Shown in pieces: positions 1 through 12,352 of a stretch of DNA of 33,719 bases; within the stretch, counting starts at the first letter, position 1; each line of letters starts with the position of its first letter. The DNA lies in NCBI GenBank assembly GCA_021846165.1, contig JAJZCL010000008.1, positions 1 to 33,719 of the forward strand, read 5' to 3'. A program made the position numbers and the translations under genes. The DNA is from Bacillota bacterium. GTDB taxonomy: Bacteria > Bacillota > Bacilli > Alicyclobacillales > SLC66. Below the pieces are notes generated by a model, which saw only the letters and a program-made list of their open reading frames with translations, was not told where the DNA came from and searched no databases.

Positions 1-643
1 TCTGATCCTGCACCGTCGCGCCGCGCACCAAGCCCTGCTCGTACACCAGTTTTTCCGCTTTGGCATAGTTGAGCGCCACCGCTCCGCGCGCCACCGCTTC
101 CTTGAGGATTTCCAGTGTTAAGCGGGCGTCGTCCGTGCGGTACTCCACGTAATACCCCGCGCCTTTTAGACCGGTCGGATTCAGCAGCGGTTCGACCCGT
201 AGCGCCTCCTCCTTGGTCAGCATGCGATTGCGTTCCGCTGGCTTTACACGCGCCAAACGGTCATACACGATGAGGCCGAGGGCGCTCATCAGCTTACCAT
301 AGGTACCCCCTTCGACAATCGGCAGCAGCATCCACAGCGGGGTCGTCACGTGCGGCGCGTTTTCATACACGATCGCGCGTTCCCGCCCGACCTCCACCAC
401 CACGCTAATATCGAACTGCTTGAGGTAGCGCAGGCCGCCGTGTACCAGTTTGGTCGAACGGCTGGACGTCCCCGCCGCAAAGTCCTGCATCTCCACAAGC
501 GCAACGCGCATTCCTCTGGTCTGCGCGTCCAGCAGAATCCCTGCGCCCGTTACGCCGCCGCCGATCACGAGCAGGTCAAGCGGCTCGTCCACAAGCGTTC
601 GAATCATCGCCGCGCGTTCCATTTGTGTAAACTTGATGCCCAT
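1..643 (-). CDS. glpD: Glycerol-3-phosphate dehydrogenase, FAD-dependent (3' end truncated by window edge)
   Basis: Own reverse translation from ATG at 643: [77 protein letters not shown]-binding GGGVTGAG and [17 protein letters not shown] are GlpD hallmarks; next to glpK. Not in the ORF track because the stop lies outside the window. Confidence 0.93.
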   Translation of the reverse strand, partial: MGIKFTQMERAAMIRTLVDEPLDLLVIGGGVTGAGILLDAQTRGMRVALVEMQDFAAGTSSRSTKLVHGGLRYLKQFDISVVVEVGRERAIVYENAPHVTTPLWMLLPIVEGGTYGKLMSALGLIVYDRLARVKPAERNRMLTKEEALRVEPLLNPTGLKGAGYYVEYRTDDARLTLEILKEAVARGAVALNYAKAEKLVYEQGLVRGATVQDQ

Positions 644-668
644 GTCACTGCCCCCAGATTGAATTGTG

Positions 669-2165
<1,497 letters not shown>

Positions 2166-3443
2166 TCACCTCTGCATTTCGTGGTACCAACTTGGCGGGT
2201 GCGTATAACTGCCGATGCGAAGACCGGGACACTCGCTGGTGAGTGCGTCAATCATGGCGAGGATGCCGAGCGGTTCGCCGCCGCATTCGGAAATTCGCTC
2301 AGGAATCTGATCGAGGTACACGTCAGGATCAATATTCAGGTTGCGCAGTTGCACCAGACGAACGCCTGTCCGATGGACGAACCTGATCATGGCCTCCACC
2401 TCTTCTTCCGTGTCGGACACACCAGGGAAGTTCAGGTAATTGAGCGACACGATCACACCGTGATCGCTCGCGTAGCGGGCAGACGCTTCGACATCGGCGA
2501 ACGTGTACCCGCGCGGTCGGTAGTACGCATGGTAATGGTCAGGCATCGCGCTGATGATCGATACCCGCATCAGATCTAGTCCCGCGTCGACGATCGACCG
2601 GATCTGCGACGTCAGACCCGCATTCGTGTTGATGTTGATCGCGCCCGTTTGGGTGGCCTCACGAGTGCAAGCGATAGCGGCGGCAATCTCCCTGCCACGC
2701 AGCGACGGATCACCTTCGCACCCCTGGCCGAACGAGATCACGCCGTCATCCCCCGTCGTTCGCAGGTGGTGAACCATCAACTCGACCATCTCGTCCACAC
2801 TTGGTCGCACGGTTAAGCGTGTCTGCGGCGATACAAAGCCTGCATCGTCTGGCTGTTCGCTGATGCAGCCAATACACCTCGCGTTGCAGGTGGAGGACAC
2901 GGGTATCGCACCTTCTTGACGGGCGAAAAACGTATTCCTTGCGGTCATGCACTCGTAGTCAAGTGCGCACTGTGAGAGGTGTTCGTACAATCGGTTTTGC
3001 GGGAATTTCTGTCGCATGTTCGCCACCTTTGCCGCTGTGGCATCCGCCGTATACTGAAGCGGGTTCCAAGGCGTCGGGTCGTCGCTTTGCGTCGCCGCGA
3101 CATAAAATCGCCCCTTGTCGAACCCCACCGCCGTATACCCGAACAGGGGATACGGCTCACTGCCCGCCTGCTTGTGATAAGCGGGCAAGTACAACCTAGT
3201 GAACCCTTGCGGCAACAGCGCCCCGACTGCGTGATTCACGGCAGGCATGGCCTTGAGCGCACCTGTGATCGGATCGAAACCGAGCGCACGCGAATGAGGA
3301 AGCGACACGAGCGCCGCTCCCTCTGGCAGCGGAATCCACTCCACGTCATCGATCCACGTTGCCGCTCGGCCTGTCCGACCCGCCGCAAGCAGGGTTTGCG
3401 AATCATACAGACGACCGTCGGCGTCCGCATAGACAATGTTCAC
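2166..3443 (-). CDS. Radical SAM protein of unknown function
   Basis: 425 aa ORF; CNARCIGC = CxxxCxxC radical SAM cluster motif; about 170-residue N-terminal region not recognised. GTG start overlaps the rho stop (GTGA). Confidence 0.85.
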   Translation of the reverse strand: MNIVYADADGRLYDSQTLLAAGRTGRAATWIDDVEWIPLPEGAALVSLPHSRALGFDPITGALKAMPAVNHAVGALLPQGFTRLYLPAYHKQAGSEPYPLFGYTAVGFDKGRFYVAATQSDDPTPWNPLQYTADATAAKVANMRQKFPQNRLYEHLSQCALDYECMTARNTFFARQEGAIPVSSTCNARCIGCISEQPDDAGFVSPQTRLTVRPSVDEMVELMVHHLRTTGDDGVISFGQGCEGDPSLRGREIAAAIACTREATQTGAININTNAGLTSQIRSIVDAGLDLMRVSIISAMPDHYHAYYRPRGYTFADVEASARYASDHGVIVSLNYLNFPGVSDTEEEVEAMIRFVHRTGVRLVQLRNLNIDPDVYLDQIPERISECGGEPLGILAMIDALTSECPGLRIGSYTHPPSWYHEMQR

Positions 3444-4753
3444 GACGTTCTAGCGCTTACGCGCTTCCCTTCTGATCCTTCCCGCACCGAGTCGCGACTA
3501 CTGTCGCGCGACTCCGCTGTGCTTTCGAGCGTCGCCAGAAACTCCGTATTTGAACGCGTCTGCTTGAAGCGGCGCAAAAAAATCTCGGTAAACTCATTAT
3601 TGTCCCCGAGCGATCGACGCAAGGCCCAAATTTTATCGAGTTCCTCTGCCGTCAGCAGCACCTCTTCCCGGCGCGTGCCCGATCGGCGGATATCGATCGA
3701 GGGGAACACACGTTTTTCCGCCAGTTTGCGGTCAAGGTGCAACTCCAAATTGCCAGTGCCCTTGAACTCTTCATAAATCACGTCGTCCATGCGCGAACCG
3801 GTATCGATCAGCGCTGTCGCGAGAATCGTCAGGCTACCGCCTTCCTCAATGTTGCGCGCTGCGCCGAAAAATCGTTTCGGCCGGTGAAACGCAGCGGGAT
3901 CGATGCCGCCCGACAGCGTGCGGCCACTTGGCGGAATGACGAGGTTGTAGGCCCTCGTCAGGCGCGTGATGCTGTCCATCAAGATCACCACGTCGCGCTT
4001 GTGTTCAATCAGGCGCATGGCGCGCTCCAGCACCAGTTCCGTCACTTTGATGTGATTTTCCGGCAGTTCGTCAAACGTCGAGGCCACCACCTCGCCGTGT
4101 ACCGATCGTTGCATGTCAGTCACTTCTTCTGGTCGTTCATCGATTAACAGAACAAACAAATCTACATTTGGATAGTTGGCCGAGATGCTATTTGCGATTT
4201 CCTTCAGGAGCATCGTTTTGCCCGCCTTTGGCGGCGCTACAATCAGCCCGCGTTGCCCCATCCCCACCGGCGACAAGAGATCCATGATGCGCGTCGCAAA
4301 CCGGTTCGCGTCTGTTTCTAGCGTTAGTTTGTGCTGAGGGAATAAGGGTGTTAACGCGGGAAAGTGGGGGCGTTCGGCGGCAGACTCGGGACTAGTGCCA
4401 TTGACTGCCTCCACCTGCAAAAGCCCGAAGTACCGCTCATTTTCCTTCGGCGGCCTGACCTTTCCAGAAACCAGATCACCCGCACGCAGGTCGAAACGGC
4501 GAATTTGCGAGGCAGCGACGTATATGTCTTCCGCGCTCGGCAGATACCCGATCGGACGCAAAAACCCGTACCCATCCGACATGATATCGAGTACGCCCTC
4601 GGCAAAGATCAGCCCGTCCTTTTCCGCCTGCGCGCGCAGCACGGCAAAAATCAGTTCTTTTTTCTTCATGCCGGCATAATGAGGAATTTGAAACTCCTTC
4701 GCCAACTTATACAGCTCCGTGAGCTTCATCGTTTCTAGCTCTTTGATTTGCAA
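3440..4753 (-). CDS. rho: Transcription termination factor Rho
   Basis: 437 aa; [23 protein letters not shown] Walker [73 protein letters not shown]; closely resembles Bacillus Rho. Confidence 0.98.
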   Translation of the reverse strand: MQIKELETMKLTELYKLAKEFQIPHYAGMKKKELIFAVLRAQAEKDGLIFAEGVLDIMSDGYGFLRPIGYLPSAEDIYVAASQIRRFDLRAGDLVSGKVRPPKENERYFGLLQVEAVNGTSPESAAERPHFPALTPLFPQHKLTLETDANRFATRIMDLLSPVGMGQRGLIVAPPKAGKTMLLKEIANSISANYPNVDLFVLLIDERPEEVTDMQRSVHGEVVASTFDELPENHIKVTELVLERAMRLIEHKRDVVILMDSITRLTRAYNLVIPPSGRTLSGGIDPAAFHRPKRFFGAARNIEEGGSLTILATALIDTGSRMDDVIYEEFKGTGNLELHLDRKLAEKRVFPSIDIRRSGTRREEVLLTAEELDKIWALRRSLGDNNEFTEIFLRRFKQTRSNTEFLATLESTAESRDSSRDSVREGSEGKRVSARTS

Positions 4754-4860
4754 TTGAACCTGCCCTCGCCCTTTTTTTCAGATTATGAATTGATGATCGC
4801 ATGATGGTTCAGGTGTCTGCGTATCCATACTATATTCAGTTTAGCCAAGAAAAGACTTGT

Positions 4861-5826
4861 TCAAATCATGACCAGGTGGGGCTTTTTCTGCAACTTGTGG
4901 CGCGCTTCGATCAAGCGCACGGTGCCTGTACTTGACCGCATAATCAGCGTGTGTGTCGTCGCCACGTCTCCCGCCAGAAAGCGCACCCCGCGCAGCAGTT
5001 CGCCGTCCGTCACGCCTGTCGCCGCAAAAATCGCCTTGTCGCCGCGCACCAGGTCATCCATACGCAACACTCGCGACGGATCCTCGATGCCCATACTCAC
5101 GCAGCGCTTGTACTCTTCGTCACTTTGCGGTAGCAGTCTGCCCTGAAACTCGCCGCCCATGCACTTGAGCGCCGCCGCCGCGAGTACCCCTTCCGGCGCG
5201 CCGCCCGAACCGAACAGGATGTCCACGCCCGTTTCGGGAAATGCCGTATTCACTGCGCCCGCCACATCGCCGTCGGTGATCAGCTTAATACGGGCGCCTG
5301 CATTGCGCACCCGTTCGATGATCTCGCTGTGGCGCGACCGATCCAGAATCACGGCCACCACGTCCTCCACACGCTTGCCCGTCGCATGTGCCACCACGCG
5401 TAAGTTGTGTTCGATTGGCGCCTCAATATCAACCAGCCCTTTTGCGGCAGGTCCCACAGCCAGCTTGTCCATGTACATATCGGGCGCGTGCAGCAGCGAT
5501 CCGCGCGGCGCCACCGCAAGTACCGCCATCGCGTTCCACAGCCCCTTGGCGACAATATTGGTGCCCTCCAGCGGATCGACCGCCACGTCCACCTCCATCT
5601 TCCCGCTGCCGAGTTTTTCTCCGATGTAGAGCATCGGGGCCTCGTCCATCTCCCCTTCGCCAATCACCACAGTGCCGTCGATTTCGATCGTATCAAATAC
5701 CGCCCGCATCGCGGTCGTCGCTGCGTTGTCCGCCTCGTTCTTCTTGCCCAGTCCCATCCACTTAGCCGCCGCAATCGCCGCCGCTTCCGTTACCCGCGCC
5801 AGTTCCATCGTCAATTCCCGATCCAT
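4861..5826 (-). CDS. glpX: Class II fructose-1,6-bisphosphatase
   Basis: 321 aa; [55 protein letters not shown]; GlpX motifs; next to rho as in Bacillus. Confidence 0.97.
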   Translation of the reverse strand: MDRELTMELARVTEAAAIAAAKWMGLGKKNEADNAATTAMRAVFDTIEIDGTVVIGEGEMDEAPMLYIGEKLGSGKMEVDVAVDPLEGTNIVAKGLWNAMAVLAVAPRGSLLHAPDMYMDKLAVGPAAKGLVDIEAPIEHNLRVVAHATGKRVEDVVAVILDRSRHSEIIERVRNAGARIKLITDGDVAGAVNTAFPETGVDILFGSGGAPEGVLAAAALKCMGGEFQGRLLPQSDEEYKRCVSMGIEDPSRVLRMDDLVRGDKAIFAATGVTDGELLRGVRFLAGDVATTHTLIMRSSTGTVRLIEARHKLQKKPHLVMI

Positions 5827-5853
5827 ATGAGTCCCCTCCCATGATCCTTACAC

Positions 5854-7089
5854 TTAAAATTCAAACTTAACACCGCGCAACCTGCGGCTGATTTCGGCGA
5901 TGACCGCCCGTTCTGCCTCTTCCCCGTCCGCCTCAAACGTCACGCTCCAGCGCACAAACGCCCCCGCATCGTCCCACGGCACGGTGGAAATCTGCTTTTC
6001 TGTGATCAAATACTGCGAAAACGCCTCCGCCGATGCGAACCTCGGTCCATCCACGATGCCTTTTGGCGCAGGCGTATACAGGAAAAACGATCCCTTCGGC
6101 TTCTCCGCCGCAAAGCCCAGCTCCCTCAATGCCGCGACGAGGAGTCCGTGACGCCGCGAGTACTTCGCCGCGATCTGGCGCGTGATCTCAGGGTGTTCGA
6201 GCCCGTACATCGCCGCCTTCTGAATCGCGATGAACTGCCCCGAGTCGTTGTTGTCTTTGACCGTCGCAAAGCCCTTGATGGCAAGTTCGTTGCCTGCCGC
6301 AAAAGCGAGCCGCCAGCCGGTCATGTTGAACGCCTTGGAAAACGAGAACAGTTCGATCCCCACCTCTTTTGCGCCCGGCACCGACAAGAATGACAGCGGT
6401 TCCATCCCGTCAAAGGTGAGTGCCGCATACGCGGCATCATGTACGACCAGGATCTCGTAGCGCTTGGCGAAGGCGATCACTTCTTCGAAGAACTCTCTCG
6501 TGGCGGTAGCGCCAGTGGGGTTATTGGGGTAGTTCAGATAGAGGAGTTTTGTGCGCTTTGCCACGCTGTCGGGCACCTCTGCAAGGTTGGGCAAAAACCC
6601 ACGCTCCCGGATCAGCGGCAGGTGATATACCTCGCCCCCCAGCCACCTTGTGTGCGTCCCTAGCACCGGATAATTGGGTACCGGCATGATGCTGACTTCG
6701 CCAGGGTTGATGAACACACTCGGCAGCATCGCAAGCGCGGGCTTTGAACCAATCGCGTGATTGATCTCACGCTCCGGGTCGATGCCTGCGACACCGAATA
6801 CATTTTCAAGGTAACGCGCCGCCGCGCGCTTGAATTCAGGAATGCCGTTATCCGCATAAAACCGATTTTCGCGCAATCTCGCCTCGCTGGCGAGAATATC
6901 GACAATGCCATCGTCCGCCCGATCATCCGGTTCGCCGACGCCCATGTCAATTAACGGAACGTCTGGATGCGCGAGTTTTGCCGCCGCCTTGGCGCGTTTG
7001 ATTTTCTCGAACTTATACAGCACCGTATCCTTACCAAACGACTTGCCGCCAATGCGCTCCGCAAACAACCCCTGGATGTAACTTTCCAC
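5854..7089 (-). CDS. dapL: LL-diaminopimelate aminotransferase (PLP fold type I)
   Basis: 411 aa; DMGVGEPDDRADDGIV, YADNGIPEFKRAAARYLENVFGV, NYPNNPTGA, SFSKAFNMTGWRLAF; DapL-type start and motif spacing. Confidence 0.85.
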   Translation of the reverse strand: MESYIQGLFAERIGGKSFGKDTVLYKFEKIKRAKAAAKLAHPDVPLIDMGVGEPDDRADDGIVDILASEARLRENRFYADNGIPEFKRAAARYLENVFGVAGIDPEREINHAIGSKPALAMLPSVFINPGEVSIMPVPNYPVLGTHTRWLGGEVYHLPLIRERGFLPNLAEVPDSVAKRTKLLYLNYPNNPTGATATREFFEEVIAFAKRYEILVVHDAAYAALTFDGMEPLSFLSVPGAKEVGIELFSFSKAFNMTGWRLAFAAGNELAIKGFATVKDNNDSGQFIAIQKAAMYGLEHPEITRQIAAKYSRRHGLLVAALRELGFAAEKPKGSFFLYTPAPKGIVDGPRFASAEAFSQYLITEKQISTVPWDDAGAFVRWSVTFEADGEEAERAVIAEISRRLRGVKFEF

Positions 7090-7122
7090 GATGCAAATTG
7101 CCTCCCTCTCCGCCTAGTTCCC

Positions 7123-7770
7123 CTATGTTCTTTGATTACTGCTGTATATCCCATAATATAAAACCATGGCGCCGAGTGCCTGAAACAGGTAAAACATTTC
7201 GTAAATGTTGGCGGCTTTCCCCACGGCGCCGCCAATCGAAAACAACAAGACGCCAACCGCGATCCAAACGTTGAACGCCCTTCTTGTGCGAATCCATGAA
7301 TAGACGGCTCCAGCAAAAACAGCAATGGCTCCAATTCCGCTCAGGAGCGCGAAGAAAACATCGACAGACCTCGGCACAAAATTCTGCGCTTTTTCCCCGG
7401 CGGGCATCGTCGCAAGATGGAGGACTGGCGTAACTGCCAGGGTCACCAGCATCGCCAACGCGATGAGCGACATTACGACCACGTAAATGCGGCCAATCCG
7501 TCTTGAAAACAGGTGTACCGTTCCCGCGCCCATGTATGCAACGAGTGTCGCTGCGGCAAACAAGTATAAGCGGTACTGCCAGAGGTTCCAACCGTGTGTA
7601 AAATAAGAGATGAAGTCCATCACGGCCGCCAAAAACGCCAGCCAAAACGAAACCGCCCACCAAAAAGCGTGTACGCGGTGGTTCCGCCGATAGTCGCGCA
7701 GCAACAAAATCCCGAGTACGAACATAAACAACACAACGATGCCAGAAGAAAAAGAGCCAAACAACCACAA
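7123..7770 (-). CDS. Predicted seven-transmembrane-helix membrane protein, unknown function
   Basis: 215 aa ORF with seven hydrophobic segments separated by short charged loops; no recognised catalytic domain; sits between dapL and the transaldolase-like gene in the same orientation. Confidence 0.7.
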   Translation of the reverse strand: MWLFGSFSSGIVVLFMFVLGILLLRDYRRNHRVHAFWWAVSFWLAFLAAVMDFISYFTHGWNLWQYRLYLFAAATLVAYMGAGTVHLFSRRIGRIYVVVMSLIALAMLVTLAVTPVLHLATMPAGEKAQNFVPRSVDVFFALLSGIGAIAVFAGAVYSWIRTRRAFNVWIAVGVLLFSIGGAVGKAANIYEMFYLFQALGAMVLYYGIYSSNQRT

Positions 7771-7779
7771 CCCTCCTTC

Positions 7780-8436
7780 CTACTTGGTTTCTTTGGCTCC
7801 TGGATGTACCCAAGGGGTAAGCGCACGCACAATCGCTCGATCGGTCAGCGGATGATACACAACCTCCCGCAGCATATTCCAGGTCATGACGAGCGCATCC
7901 ACGCCCAGCGCCGCAATTCGGTTCGCCTCCGCCACCGTCGGCGCATCGTCCACCCACACTTCACAGTGACCGTCCTCCTGCCGCAGGTGTTGGCGTACGC
8001 TGACGATCAACTCCGCAAGATCAATACTCATGGCGTGAAAGTGGCTGGCATTGAAAAACAGGATATGAGCGCCGGCGCGAGCGCTGGCCAGCGACTGTAG
8101 CAGTGTCACGGCATGCTGAACCCCGATTCGAACCGCAGCCGGGCGGGTACCTGCCAATTGCAGACTGGCGATCGTCATGGGCACAAATGCGATGATGCGT
8201 GCCGGATCCATTTGTTGATAAGGACTTAGTTCTGTTGCCAACTGATGTGAGGAAAGTGCTTTGAGTTCAATGCCAATCATGGAATATGGGTGTTTCAAGG
8301 ACGAGCGAATCAGGTTGTCGTAGTGGCGGCCTGTCCGTTCCGCTTCTGCACGGGGAAGAAAGACTCCATCGACAAATCCGAATTGAGGAGCCTTGTCCAT
8401 CTCTTGCTCACGGCCAGTTTTCAAAATGAAGCGCAA
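7780..8436 (-). CDS. Transaldolase/fructose-6-phosphate aldolase-like protein lacking catalytic residues (possible pseudoenzyme)
   Basis: C-terminus ALGVDALVMTWNMLREVVYHPLTDRAIVRALTPW matches the transaldolase C-terminus (…KHPLTDKGIE.FL.DW); N-terminal FGFVDGVFLPRA aligns to GILAGVTTNPSL and IIAFVPMT to ITVKIPMT (Lys replaced); locus position matches tal (ywjH) between spo0F and glpX. The exact start (TTG at 8436 or internal) is uncertain. Confidence 0.7.
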   Translation of the reverse strand: MRFILKTGREQEMDKAPQFGFVDGVFLPRAEAERTGRHYDNLIRSSLKHPYSMIGIELKALSSHQLATELSPYQQMDPARIIAFVPMTIASLQLAGTRPAAVRIGVQHAVTLLQSLASARAGAHILFFNASHFHAMSIDLAELIVSVRQHLRQEDGHCEVWVDDAPTVAEANRIAALGVDALVMTWNMLREVVYHPLTDRAIVRALTPWVHPGAKETK

Positions 8437-8633
8437 ATCCCCCAGCCTCCGCGAAACTCATCGTACCGGTCATCAACGCGCACGGCGCGTCGATCACACG
8501 ATCTTGCTTAGTTTGCGCGACCCGCACTGGAAATTAAACATGTATGATTCTTTTATAACTGTGTCTGGACGAGAGTGCAACTCCATCCTGACGATTTTAT
8601 AATAATTTTGTGACAATCATCGTTTTAGGTGCT

Positions 8634-9002
8634 TCACATTGCCAACTCTCCGATTTCCTGGTTAACAGCGTGCAGAATGTCGTCAATGTCAAAAGGCTTA
8701 GAAAAGATATCGATCACGCCAAGTTCCTCCGCTTCGCGGATCGCAATGTGTTCATTGTACGCAGTGATGACCACCACTTTCAAATCGGGCTTGATTTCAC
8801 GGATCTGATGCAGAATCTCAAGCCCTCCCATACCGGGAATCTTCATGTCCAAAATGGCCAACGACAGGTCGTGTTCGTGAAGAAGCGCAAGTGCTTCCGG
8901 CCCGTTCGCGCATGTGTATACCTCATACCCTTCGCGCGTAAAAATTTCGCTCAGCAGCATGCGAATGCCAGCCTGATCGTCGACCACCATGATTTTTTTC
9001 AA
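8634..9002 (-). CDS. spo0F: Sporulation phosphorelay response regulator Spo0F
   Basis: 122 aa single receiver domain; VVDDQAGIRMLLSEIFTREGY, LDMKIPGMGGLEIL, ITAY, SKPFDIDDI match Spo0F; TTG start with GAGGTGA SD. Confidence 0.92.
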   Translation of the reverse strand: MKKIMVVDDQAGIRMLLSEIFTREGYEVYTCANGPEALALLHEHDLSLAILDMKIPGMGGLEILHQIREIKPDLKVVVITAYNEHIAIREAEELGVIDIFSKPFDIDDILHAVNQEIGELAM

Positions 9003-9013
9003 GAATCTTCACC

Positions 9014-10711
<1,698 letters not shown>

Positions 10712-10717
10712 TTACCT

Positions 10718-10746
10718 ATCGTACAAACTGACCGTTCTACTGTCAA
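10718..10746 (-). promoter_or_regulatory. Sigma-A type promoter for pyrG
   Basis: Minus strand: TTGACA (10746-10741), 17-bp spacer, TACGAT (10723-10718); located between the rpoE stop and pyrG. Confidence 0.75.
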
Positions 10747-10764
10747 GGAGCAAAACCGCGCTCA

Positions 10765-11289
10765 CTAATACTCCTCTTCTTCATCCGTTTCCTGGTCGTC
10801 TTCGTCCAAATCTTCTTCTTCGATCTCTGATTCTTCTAAAAATTCATCACTTTCTTCTTCAAATTCCTCTTCATCCACAACGTCATCGTCTTCAAAGGCA
10901 AACGGCTCTTCCTCGATCAGGTCTTCCTCTTCGAGTTCGGACTCGTCTTCGACCTCTTCCACCTCATCGTCTTCCACCACTTCTTTGCGCACAAACCGCT
11001 TGGAAGTACCGCGTTCCGTGACGCGCTCCACCGGATACCAACGCCGCAACCCCCAAACGCTGTCGCCAATGCACACAAAGCGACCGTCGATGTTGATGTC
11101 GGTGTAAAGCCGCGCAATCACTTCATCAACCTCAGACTGATCCATGTGCCGAAGCCCGGCTAGTTTCTTCATCAAATCCCGATAATAGTGCGGTTCATTG
11201 GTGTCTGCTAAGACTTGATACGCAAGTTCAATCAGCGGCAAATTCTGAATTTGCTCCATTGAAATAGATCCCATTTTTTGCTTAGCCAA
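10765..11289 (-). CDS. rpoE: DNA-directed RNA polymerase delta subunit
   Basis: 174 aa; N-terminal LIELAYQVLADTNEPHYYRDLMKKLAGL…LYTDINIDGRFVCIGDSVWGLRRWYP (HARE-HTH) plus a long Glu/Asp tail; upstream of pyrG as in Bacillus. Confidence 0.95.
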   Translation of the reverse strand: MAKQKMGSISMEQIQNLPLIELAYQVLADTNEPHYYRDLMKKLAGLRHMDQSEVDEVIARLYTDINIDGRFVCIGDSVWGLRRWYPVERVTERGTSKRFVRKEVVEDDEVEEVEDESELEEEDLIEEEPFAFEDDDVVDEEEFEEESDEFLEESEIEEEDLDEDDQETDEEEEY

Positions 11290-11351
11290 CCAGCCATCAC
11301 TCCCTACGTGCCTACGTAAGTATTAAATCACACAATGCGACGACCGGGCAA

Positions 11352-12329
11352 TCAGTGTTCGTGCGTCATCAGCGTATACGCCCTCATAAGCGCCCGCGAA
11401 ACGGTCACCGAGTTGTCGACTACCCCTTGTTTTAACTCGTCAAAACGCGTGTCCTCCACCCACAATCGCCGCACCTCTGACACCACCCGTTCTTCGAGGC
11501 GCTCGCGCAATTCCTGTAGGCGCCCCCGCCCCCGCCGCAGGTCAAGGCGATTCGCTTCAGCCAAAAAAGCACGGTGTCGCGAGAGTGCCTGCGCCACGCC
11601 CTCCACCCCGTCACCTGTGGGAGCGGAGGTTAGCAATACCGGCTCACTCCATTCGGAAAATGTGCCAAGATCCCATGTGCGCTTGGCGCTTTGCTTGATT
11701 TTGACCATGTCCTCAAGTTCGCCCTTCATGCGCTCGGCGCCGGGCAAATCGGCTTTGTTCACGATCAGCAAATCAGCGGTCTCCATCACGCCCGCTTTGG
11801 CGGCCTGCACCTGATCGCCGCCAGCGGGGGTGAGGACGACCACCACCGTATCGGCCACGTACATCACATCGAGTTCCGATTGACCGACGCCCACGGTTTC
11901 CAGCACGATTTTGTGGAAACCGCCCGCTGCGAGTACCTTGATGGCGTCGCGCACCGGCCTAGCGAGCCCCCCCAAACTACCGCGCGACCCCATACTGCGA
12001 ATAAACACCCCGTCATCAAGCGTATGGCGCATCATGCGCACGCGGTCGCCCAGCACAGCGCCGCCACTGAAGGGGCTGCTCGGATCGACAGCAATCACCG
12101 CCACGCGTTCACCATCACGGCGAAAAAGTCCGACCAAGGCGTCACTAAGGCTGCTTTTGCCGGCGCCCGGCGCACCCGTGAGACCAATGACGTGAACCTC
12201 TTGAAGCACGCCTTGTTCGATCCGGCCAAGCAGGCGTTCCGCTTCGGCGCCGCCCTGTTCCACAACAGAGAGAGCCCGCGCAATTGCACGCGGATTCCCC
12301 TCCAGCACCTGGCTCCATCCGTTTGCCAT
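11352..12329 (-). CDS. meaB: MeaB/ArgK-type methylmalonyl-CoA mutase-associated GTPase
   Basis: 325 aa; HVIGLTGAPGAGKSSLSDALV, VIAVDPSSPFSGGAVLGDRVRM, ETVGVGQSELDV, VNKADLPGAE. Confidence 0.93.
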   Translation of the reverse strand: MANGWSQVLEGNPRAIARALSVVEQGGAEAERLLGRIEQGVLQEVHVIGLTGAPGAGKSSLSDALVGLFRRDGERVAVIAVDPSSPFSGGAVLGDRVRMMRHTLDDGVFIRSMGSRGSLGGLARPVRDAIKVLAAGGFHKIVLETVGVGQSELDVMYVADTVVVVLTPAGGDQVQAAKAGVMETADLLIVNKADLPGAERMKGELEDMVKIKQSAKRTWDLGTFSEWSEPVLLTSAPTGDGVEGVAQALSRHRAFLAEANRLDLRRGRGRLQELRERLEERVVSEVRRLWVEDTRFDELKQGVVDNSVTVSRALMRAYTLMTHEH

Positions 12330-12352
12330 GGTTCCAATCCCGCCCCAGCGCT

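Noticed and set aside
7136-7957. 273-aa minus-strand ORF overlapping the 7TM and transaldolase-like genes in another frame
   Set aside because: Frame-shifted reading of two better-supported genes; Arg/Cys/Gly-rich with no coherent domain.
8437-8633. Intergenic region between spo0F and the transaldolase-like gene considered for a small RNA or terminator
   Set aside because: Only a weak 5-bp inverted repeat and AT-rich stretch were found; not enough to call a structure.
10765-10990. Repetitive TTC/TTCTTCTTC-rich tract, considered as a possible simple repeat or regulatory repeat
   Set aside because: Explained by codons for the Glu/Asp-rich C-terminal tail of RNA polymerase delta.
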